From Cytophagales bacterium (GTDB lineage Bacteria; Bacteroidota; Bacteroidia; Cytophagales; Cyclobacteriaceae): 5,273 bases of DNA. This document shows positions 1-5,273 of the stretch, piece after piece (the stretch's first letter is position 1; the number at the start of each line of letters is the position of its first letter). Position numbers and translations under genes: made by a program. The stretch lies in the NCBI GenBank assembly GCA_024643485.1, contig JAHEMU010000220.1, positions 1-5,273 of the forward strand. Reading direction: 5' to 3'. The notes beneath the pieces were generated by a model. It ran no database searches and had not been told where the DNA came from. It saw only the letters and a program-made list of their open reading frames with translations.

Positions 1-1
1 A

Positions 2-2914
2 GCCATTGTTCCTTTAGAGGGAGCTATTGGTACGTTGGCCGGGGTAGAAGAAATAACTTCCGTCGCCAACGCTGCAAATGGAAATATTACCATCAATTAC
101 AATAAGGATATCGATACTAAGTATGCGTATCTGGAGTTACTTGAAAAAATTGAAGCAACTAAAAGTCAATTACCCGATGAGTTCAATGTAAGTGTATCGA
201 AGTCTAGCCTAGATATGCTCGGTAATTTATTTATTATGCTTCAGGTTCGAGGAAGTGGTGGGGTGAATCGGGTTCGCGACATTACCGATAAAGAAATAAA
301 AACGGCCCTCGAAAATATTGATGGAATTGCCACCGCTCAAGTATTTGGCGGCCGACAAAAAACCATCGAAATTATTTTAAATAATGATTTATGCGAGGCT
401 TATGGGATTACTCCCGGAACGGTCAGAAGTATCCTTTCTCAAAACAATAAAAGCAAAACTTTTGTAGGTGAAGTTATCGATGGGAATAATCGACAATTTG
501 TAAATGTAAGTGCAGAATATCGAGATATCCTCGACCTCCAAAGTGTGGTGGTACAAGAAAACGGACCTGTGCTTCTAGGAGATATTTCGGACATATTTTT
601 TGGTGTAAAGGAAGAAACAAGCATCAGTAGAGTGAACGGGATGGATGCCGTTACTATTCAGTTGATTCGCGATTCGCAAGTCAATATGATTGATCTGTCC
701 CATAAGGTTACCGACGCGGTGGATCGATTGAACCGTGAATTATCTTCTCAAGATACTGAAGTGGTAGTGCAGATGAATCTAGCCGAAATTATGGAGGATA
801 ACATCGATCAAATTGTAGAATTGGCCTTGATAGGTGGTTTATTAGCCGTTTTTATTCTTTGGATTTTTCTAAGAAATGTTCGATTGGTTTTGGCCGTTGG
901 AGCCTCTATTCCAATTTCGGTATATACCGCTTTTAACTTTTTTTATGCCGCAGGAATTTCAATAAACTCACTTACTCTTGTTGGAATGGCGCTCGCCATC
1001 GGTATGCTCGTCGATAACAGTGTGGTGGTACTTGAAAATATTTATCGTCATGCCGGCTTGAAAAAATCAAAGGCGCAAGCCGTAGTGGATGGCACTGCCG
1101 AGGTGCGCCGTTCGGTATTTGCCGCGACTTTAACTACTGTTTGCGTATTTCTGCCGTTTATTTTTAGTACAAATGTATTTGTTAAGCTGATTGGTCAACA
1201 TATTGGTGTTTCCATTATCTCAACTTTAGTGGTTTCTCTTTTTGTGGCATTGCTTTTAATACCCATGCTGAGTTATCTTTTTATGAGTGAAAAAAGGGTA
1301 GAGGCTTTCCAAAGAGTAAGTATTCACAATAAGTTAATCCGATTGTATCTAGTGGTCTTAAAAGCGGCCATGCGTCGGCCTGCAACCACTGTGATTTCAG
1401 CTTTAGGAATCTTTTTTGGAGTGATATTAATTAGTTTACTGCTTTCGGTTGCAACTACTCAAGAGGTGGAAACCAACGATCTAAACGTAAATGTCACCAT
1501 GCCAGGAGGTACTACCTTGGACGGCGCCGATCAGACGACTGCAGAAATTGAACGAAAACTTGGAGAAATTGAAGAGGTTCAGGATATATCTTCTAATATA
1601 AATGAAGAAAATGCTGCCCTTCAAGTAAAACTTAAAGAGGATTACCAAGACATAGCCGATAGAACTATTGCTGAAATAAAAAGTGATATCCTGAACCGAA
1701 CGAGATCCATAAACGCCACAATTGATGTATCGGGAGCCGCTAATTTTGGTGGAGGAGGCAATGGACGTTCAGGTGGAGGAAATTCTAATCGCGGGGCTGC
1801 TGGTTTTCAATCATTTTTAGGAATTGGCGATCAATCGGAAACAATTCTTATTAAGGGACAAGATTTTAATCAAATGAAAAAGGTGGCTGAAGATATGAAA
1901 TTCTATCTCACTCAGCTTTCTACTGTACAAAATGCGTCTTTGAGTATTGCGGATGATCGGCCTGAAGTCCATTTGAATTTCGATCAGCAACTGATGAGCC
2001 AATATGGGATTACCGTTAATAATGTGACAGGCGAGTTGAGTAGCTTTCAACCTGAATTTGCATCGGGAATAAATTTTAAACACGGTCTAGAAGAATATGA
2101 AATCACCATCAAAACAGATGAAGAGGAAGAGGAAAAAGAGGTAAGTAGAACATTCGAAGAATTGAGCGACTTGGATATAACCAATCCACAAGGGGCGGTG
2201 TACGATTTGGATGAACTTAGTGATATTTATTATGCCTCCGGGATGTGGGGAATCAATAGAAGAAATCAAGACAAGGAAATACGATTAACCTATTCGTTCT
2301 ATCAACAATACAATGAAAGTGCTGATTTATTGGAAACGGCTAAATTAGAGGTTGGCGATATGTTAGCATCCTTAACTTTGCCTTCAGGGGTAGCTGTAGA
2401 AGCGGAGGAATCGATTGATCAATTGGCCGAATACAAAATGTTGCTAGCCGTGGGGGTGATTTTAATTTTTATGATTCTTGCCTCCATTTTCGAATCCATG
2501 GTTACTCCTTTCGTGCTCATGTTTTCGATTCCATTAGCTACCATTGGGTCGTTTTTAGCACTCATGTTAACTGGGAATTCAATTCTCAATCCTAATTCAC
2601 TTACTGGATTGCTTATTTTACTTGGTGTGGTTGTGAATAACAGTATCATATTGATCGATTATTCAAATGTTTTACGAAAACAGGGATATAATCGACTTAG
2701 AGCAATGATTATGGCAGGAATTGCACGAGTAAGGCCCATCATGATAACCGCCGTAACCACCATTGTCGCCATGGTGCCACTTGCTATGGGTAATATGGAA
2801 TATGTCGCCGTAATTGGTGCTCCTTTTGCAATTACCGTAATTGGAGGTCTCCTATTTAGCACCGTCCTTACTTTGGTGTTTATCCCCACTTTGAATTTAG
2901 GTTTAGAAAATTCG
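2..2914 (+). other. RND (HAE/AcrB-like) permease domain of the fusion protein
   Basis: This is the part of the fusion that looks like an ordinary RND pump. It enters the window in the porter domain at the point matching about residue 57 of AcrB, judged from LEGAIGTLAGVEEITSVAN against the AcrB stretch ending in NGIDNLMYMSSN. The SVSKSSLDMLGNLFIMLQV stretch (53-71) matches the AcrB segment SVEKSSSSFLMVVGV. Both periplasmic loops are close to normal size, and all TM segments except TM1 are recognisable. Of the AcrB proton-relay residues D407/D408/K940, the aligned residues here are D327, N328 and N868, so only one acidic residue is kept. The domain ends at about residue 960 after TM12 (VLTLVFIPTLN), where typical pumps stop within a few dozen residues. 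Boundaries were judged by eye. Confidence 0.9.
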
Positions 2915-4546
2915 CTCAACTGGATTCGAAGCTTATCCTTAAAAGTAAAGCTGATACAACTTATTGTTTTTATAGCTTTGATATTTATCATTTTTGAAAA
3001 TATCGATGCCGCGATTTGGCAGTCTATTTTCTTTATGATGGCGCTAATTGGAGTTCCGGCCGGAACGTATTTAGCACTGAAGAGTTTAAAACAAGCAAAC
3101 GAAGAAATCATTCCTCGCGATGAAGAAATTCAAATTAAAATCGAGAATCTGGTTAAGGTGTATGGAAGAGAGAACCGACTTCAACGCGACTGGAAAGGTG
3201 GGGAAATAAGAAGAATAAAATTGGGCGAAGTTCCTAAATGGAAGGATATCAAGGATTTCAAAGCGATTGTTTGGGAGCTGCCGCTTACAGCATTTCTATA
3301 TTACTTCACTTATTCCTATCTGGATGGGGGTATTTGGCTATTCTTTTTTGCCATCGCGACTTATGTTTACACCATGCGAATGCTGGACCAGTTGGGCAAA
3401 TTCAGAGCTCTTTTTATTAATAATAATTGGCTAAGAAAGATTGGCAAAATTACTTTTCAAGGGCTTTTCTGGACTCTTCCTGTGGTAAACGCCGGATATT
3501 TTGTAGTGGCGTGGGGCAATTATGGGTTCCCATCTTTTGTGTTAGTCCTTTGGATCTTTGCATTGTTGATTAGAAATACTGCTGTAAATCTTGAAGGGCA
3601 TGACATTAACCCAGAGTTAATAAAAAATAGGTTTAAAAGGAATTTTTATCGATTGGTATATAAGATTCCAATTATTGGGAAAAAACGAGAGCCATTTAAA
3701 GCACTTAAGGGAGTAAGCCTCGAAATAAACAAGGGCATGTTTGGGTTGCTAGGTCCGAACGGTGCAGGGAAAACAACCTTGATGCGTATCATATGTGGAA
3801 TATTTGAACAGAGTTATGGAAAAATATGGTTCAATGAATTCGATACACAGGAAAAACGCGAGGAGTTGCAAGGCTTAATTGGATACTTACCCCAAGAATT
3901 TGGAATGTATGAAAATATGTCGCCGCATGAGTACTTACATTATCAAGCAATTTTAAAGGGAATTGTGGATAAAAATGTCAGAGAAGATCGCGTGAAAATG
4001 GTGTTGGATTCGGTCAATATGTTTGACAAGCGATTTGATAAAATTGGGTCTTTTTCTGGTGGTATGAAACAGCGAATTGGAATTGCTCAAATCCTACTTC
4101 ACCTACCTCGTATCTTGGTGGTGGATGAACCAACGGCTGGACTAGATCCTAGAGAGCGAATCAGGTTCCGTAATTTATTGGTCGAGCTGAGTAAAGAGCG
4201 CATCGTTATTTTCTCCACTCATATTATTGAAGACATTGCTTCAAGTTGTAGAAATGTAGCCGTTCTAAATAAAGGAGATTTAATGTATAAAGGCTCGCCT
4301 GCAGATATGACGAACGTAGCAGAAGGAAAGGTATGGCAATACTATATTGATAAGTCGGAGTTTGAAGAAGCTATTCATAAAATGAAAATCATTCATCACA
4401 TGACAGAAGGAAATCGAATCAAGGTCAGATGCCTTTCTGAAAAAGCGCCTACTCCAGATGCTATTAAGGTAACTCCAAATCTGGAAGACAGCTATTTATG
4501 GCTAATGCGTGATTCTGGGCAAGTATTAAGTAAATTAGAAGGATGA
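2..4546 (+). CDS. RND efflux permease fused to an ABC-2-type transporter ATPase (5' partial)
   Basis: Seen: one frame open from base 2 to the TGA at 4544-4546. The N-terminus lies outside the window: codons 2-34 (AIVPLEGAIGT) continue RND porter homology, so the TTG at base 35 is not the start. Residues 1-255 are the first RND periplasmic loop. TM2-6 fall at about 258-417 and TM7 at 449-471. The second periplasmic loop is about 475-797, and TM8-12 run about 800-950. TM4 carries GMLVDNSVVVLEN (D327, N328); TM10 carries GVVVNNSIILIDY (N868). Two extra TMs follow (969-1015), then an ABC-like strand (IENLVKVYG, 1036-1044), four TMs (about 1079-1182) and an ATPase core with Walker A GPNGAGKT (1240-1247), Q1287, signature SGGMKQR (1341-1347), Walker B LVVDEP (1361-1366) and H1396. 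Known: RND pumps export drugs or amphiphiles with an adaptor and an outer-membrane channel; the ATPase type pairs with ABC-2 permeases. Inferred: an inner-membrane composite exporter working with the overlapping downstream permease. At over 1500 residues it is far longer than a usual RND pump (about 1030-1070). Family calls are secure; the substrate is unknown. Confidence 0.93.
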   Translation, partial: AIVPLEGAIGTLAGVEEITSVANAANGNITINYNKDIDTKYAYLELLEKIEATKSQLPDEFNVSVSKSSLDMLGNLFIMLQVRGSGGVNRVRDITDKEIKTALENIDGIATAQVFGGRQKTIEIILNNDLCEAYGITPGTVRSILSQNNKSKTFVGEVIDGNNRQFVNVSAEYRDILDLQSVVVQENGPVLLGDISDIFFGVKEETSISRVNGMDAVTIQLIRDSQVNMIDLSHKVTDAVDRLNRELSSQDTEVVVQMNLAEIMEDNIDQIVELALIGGLLAVFILWIFLRNVRLVLAVGASIPISVYTAFNFFYAAGISINSLTLVGMALAIGMLVDNSVVVLENIYRHAGLKKSKAQAVVDGTAEVRRSVFAATLTTVCVFLPFIFSTNVFVKLIGQHIGVSIISTLVVSLFVALLLIPMLSYLFMSEKRVEAFQRVSIHNKLIRLYLVVLKAAMRRPATTVISALGIFFGVILISLLLSVATTQEVETNDLNVNVTMPGGTTLDGADQTTAEIERKLGEIEEVQDISSNINEENAALQVKLKEDYQDIADRTIAEIKSDILNRTRSINATIDVSGAANFGGGGNGRSGGGNSNRGAAGFQSFLGIGDQSETILIKGQDFNQMKKVAEDMKFYLTQLSTVQNASLSIADDRPEVHLNFDQQLMSQYGITVNNVTGELSSFQPEFASGINFKHGLEEYEITIKTDEEEEEKEVSRTFEELSDLDITNPQGAVYDLDELSDIYYASGMWGINRRNQDKEIRLTYSFYQQYNESADLLETAKLEVGDMLASLTLPSGVAVEAEESIDQLAEYKMLLAVGVILIFMILASIFESMVTPFVLMFSIPLATIGSFLALMLTGNSILNPNSLTGLLILLGVVVNNSIILIDYSNVLRKQGYNRLRAMIMAGIARVRPIMITAVTTIVAMVPLAMGNMEYVAVIGAPFAITVIGGLLFSTVLTLVFIPTLNLGLENSLNWIRSLSLKVKLIQLIVFIALIFIIFENIDAAIWQSIFFMMALIGVPAGTYLALKSLKQANEEIIPRDEEIQIKIENLVKVYGRENRLQRDWKGGEIRRIKLGEVPKWKDIKDFKAIVWELPLTAFLYYFTYSYLDGGIWLFFFAIATYVYTMRMLDQLGKFRALFINNNWLRKIGKITFQGLFWTLPVVNAGYFVVAWGNYGFPSFVLVLWIFALLIRNTAVNLEGHDINPELIKNRFKRNFYRLVYKIPIIGKKREPFKALKGVSLEINKGMFGLLGPNGAGKTTLMRIICGIFEQSYGKIWFNEFDTQEKREELQGLIGYLPQEFGMYENMSPHEYLHYQAILKGIVDKNVREDRVKMVLDSVNMFDKRFDKIGSFSGGMKQRIGIAQILLHLPRILVVDEPTAGLDPRERIRFRNLLVELSKERIVIFSTHIIEDIASSCRNVAVLNKGDLMYKGSPADMTNVAEGKVWQYYIDKSEFEEAIHKMKIIHHMTEGNRIKVRCLSEKAPTPDAIKVTPNLEDSYLWLMRDSGQVLSKLEG
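2939..3082 (+). other. Extra transmembrane hairpin between the RND and ABC domains
   Basis: Residues 969-1016 hold two hydrophobic stretches, about 971-988 (LIQLIVFIALIFIIFENI) and 995-1015 (WQSIFF to TYLALK), separated by a short polar turn. They are additional to the 12 TM helices of an RND pump. Because RND TM12 ends in the cytoplasm, one hairpin brings the chain back to the cytoplasm, which suits the charged ATPase-like segment that follows. The function may be only that of a membrane linker. Confidence 0.7.
3128..3169 (+). other. Candidate first strand and A-loop of the ABC ATPase domain, detached from its core
   Basis: Residues 1032-1045 include IQIKIENLVKVYG, which matches the usual opening of an ABC ATPase (pattern I-x-I-x-N-L-x-K-x-Y-G). 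In that opening the tyrosine, here Y1043, stacks on the adenine of ATP. In a normal ATPase the A-L-x-x-V-S-x-x-I strand and Walker A follow within about 10-25 residues. Here the matching FKALKGVSLEI begins only at residue 1221, after an inserted membrane block. An alternative A-loop tyrosine is Y1209, close to the core. The match is short, so this is a motif-level call. Confidence 0.6.
3170..3691 (+). other. Four-TM membrane block inserted within the ATPase domain
   Basis: Residues 1046-1219 (about 174 residues) have no family I recognise. A basic segment (1050-1076) is followed by four predicted TM helices at about 1079-1096, 1098-1115, 1140-1160 and 1164-1182. Turns on the outer side are short (YLDGG, WGNYGFP). 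The middle loop between TMs 2 and 3 is basic (GKFRALFINNNWLRKIGK), and the C-terminal tail is strongly basic (KNRFKRNFYR, GKKREPFK), which supports cytoplasmic ends under the positive-inside rule. An even number of helices returns the chain to the cytoplasm, so the ATPase core lands on the correct side. It may act as a membrane anchor, or as a helical bundle contacting the RND domain or the small permease. Confidence 0.7.
3692..4543 (+). other. ABC-2-type ATPase core and C-terminal accessory domain
   Basis: Residues 1220-1503. All catalytic elements are present and in order: FKALKGVSLEI strand, Walker A lysine K1246, Q-loop Q1287 (GYLPQEFGMY), signature SGGMKQR at 1341-1347 (canonical LSGGQ becomes FSGGM), Walker B aspartate D1364 with catalytic glutamate E1365, D-loop AGLDP (1368-1372) and switch histidine H1396 (STHIIED). 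The C-terminal 70 or so residues, ending in the PNLEDSYLWLM stretch, resemble the small beta-rich tail common in ATPases of ABC-2 drug or antibiotic exporters. Nothing suggests loss of ATPase activity. Confidence 0.92.
4543..4546 (+). promoter_or_regulatory. ATGA stop/start overlap coupling the two genes
   Basis: The TGA of the fusion gene (4544-4546) overlaps the ATG of the permease gene (4543-4545). The purine run AGAAGG at 4537-4542 abuts the ATG with no spacer, so it is badly placed as a Shine-Dalgarno site. Termination-reinitiation coupling is the likeliest way the permease is translated, which would tie its output to that of its ATPase partner. Confidence 0.75.
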
Positions 4547-5244
4547 GCTGGATAGATTTAATATGGAAATTGATTCGGTACAATTTGAAAATTGTATTTG
4601 GTAATAAGTTTGTGTTTTTCCTTTTAGGGGCGCTCGGATTTTTCTTATTTGTTACCATTGTTAGCATTTTTGAAGACGCCGCTCCTTCAGAACAAGCAGT
4701 ATATCAATTATTATTGTTTCCAGGGTTATTACTCGTGTTCTATCCTTCTGTATTTGGCATTCAAAACGATGAAGATGCTAGAATTTTAGAAATACTTTTC
4801 GGGATACCTAATTATCGTTACAAAGTTTGGCTTGTACGGTTACTGATGATATTAATCATTACTTTTTTGGTGTTGTTAATTTTTGGATGGTTAGCTACTT
4901 TGGCAATTTATCCGGTCGATTTTTTGCCAATGGTGGGTCACTTAATCTTTCCTGTATTCTTTATGGGTACGCTTGGATTTATGTTATCAACCATCATCAG
5001 AAACGGAAACGGCACGGCAGTAGTAATGATTATTTTAGGAGTAATATTTATGATTTCAGCTGGAATATTGGATTTCAGCAGTTGGAATATATTTTTAAAT
5101 CCTTATAGAAATCCACCCTCAGATATGAACGAAGTTGTTTGGGAACGAACCATCTTTTATAATAGAATTTATCTGTTAGTTGGAATAGCCCTTACACTAG
5201 CAGTTGCTTTGGTGAACATGCAAAAGCGAGAAAAATTTGTTTAA
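4543..5244 (+). CDS. ABC-2-type transporter permease, six TM
   Basis: A complete 233-residue protein ending in TAA. It has six predicted membrane helices at about 21-41, 53-73, 98-122, 128-151, 157-177 and 207-224, with a short amphipathic basic N-terminus (WKLIRYNLKIVFGNK). Between TM2 and TM3 lies NDEDARILEILFGIPNYRYK. This resembles the E-x-G-T-L-E-x-L-L-x-x-P-x-S-R-x-x element of ABC-2 permeases, which contains the coupling helix that touches the ATPase. There is no large periplasmic domain and no ATPase motif, so it is a half-transporter that needs an ATPase. The only candidate in the window is the ABC domain at the end of the overlapping upstream gene. Known: ABC-2 permeases dimerise and move drugs, lipids, polysaccharides or peptides. 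Inferred: a homodimer of this protein pairs with two copies of the fused ATPase. The start is fixed by the 4 bp overlap and the natural length. The substrate cannot be deduced. Confidence 0.88.
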   Translation: MSWIDLIWKLIRYNLKIVFGNKFVFFLLGALGFFLFVTIVSIFEDAAPSEQAVYQLLLFPGLLLVFYPSVFGIQNDEDARILEILFGIPNYRYKVWLVRLLMILIITFLVLLIFGWLATLAIYPVDFLPMVGHLIFPVFFMGTLGFMLSTIIRNGNGTAVVMIILGVIFMISAGILDFSSWNIFLNPYRNPPSDMNEVVWERTIFYNRIYLLVGIALTLAVALVNMQKREKFV

Positions 5245-5273
5245 ATGCAGTTTGTGTGGTGTAAAGAAAGTAG

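Noticed and set aside
35..37. TTG as the start codon of the large gene
   Set aside because: The same frame is open to base 2 and encodes RND porter homology upstream of it, so the real start lies left of the window.
2659..3111. Antisense frame of 150 codons, and shorter antisense frames at 439-624, 1817-2083, 2087-2269, 2419-2649 and 4464-4667
   Set aside because: All lie opposite strongly supported coding sequence, their translations show no recognisable domain, and none has its own context.
2900..3200. RND-ABC junction as an assembly chimera or frameshift artefact
   Set aside because: The frame is continuous with sensible composition through the junction, TM parity keeps the ATPase in the cytoplasm, and the matching ABC-2 permease follows directly. 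Homologues would be needed to close the question.
3238..3420. Forward frame of 60 codons inside the fusion gene, and another at 4827-5108 inside the permease gene
   Set aside because: Out-of-frame shadows of the real genes. The composition resembles frame-shifted membrane helices and neither has a ribosome-binding site.
5245..5273. ATG directly after the permease TAA as the start of a third gene
   Set aside because: Only nine codons are visible (MQFVWCKES), with no ribosome-binding site or family signal. It could be a gene start or intergenic sequence.
5215..5273. Rho-independent terminator after the permease gene
   Set aside because: No inverted repeat followed by a T run is visible before the window ends.

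Overview
The window reads as a moderately AT-rich bacterial chromosome fragment. It holds two same-strand genes that overlap by 4 bp and fill almost all of it. Protein style (HAE-type RND pump with Asn-rich relay positions, Ile/Asn/Lys/Glu-rich composition, weak ribosome-binding sites) suggests a Gram-negative bacterium, most plausibly Bacteroidota (Flavobacteriia/Cytophagia-like). This taxonomic call is inference only.

Layout: bases 2-4546 are one uninterrupted frame, open at the left edge, encoding at least 1514 residues of a composite membrane protein. Its first two thirds are an RND efflux permease; I infer that TM1 and about 55-60 N-terminal residues lie upstream of the window. After TM12 the frame continues through an extra TM pair, a short cytoplasmic segment that looks like the first strand of an ABC ATPase, a block of about 174 residues with four predicted TM segments, and then a complete-looking ABC ATPase core with all catalytic motifs. 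Bases 4543-5244 encode a 233-residue, six-TM ABC-2-type permease whose ATG overlaps the upstream stop (ATGA). The last 29 bases hold nothing I can call.

How it may work: the ABC domain on the RND protein is the obvious energy partner for the small ABC-2 permease, so the two genes together encode a physically linked RND pump and ABC transporter. A reasonable hypothesis is a two-step exporter. The ABC half would move an amphiphilic or lipid-like substrate across or out of the inner membrane, and the RND periplasmic porter would pass it to an adaptor and outer-membrane channel, presumably encoded upstream. Substrate and adaptor cannot be read from this window.

The points most worth a second look are the RND-ABC fusion itself, the apparent splitting of the ATPase domain by a membrane insertion, the replaced RND proton-relay residues, and the 3-versus-2 symmetry problem that such a fusion creates. 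Residue numbers below count residue 1 as the codon at base 35; the same frame continues 11 codons upstream to base 2.
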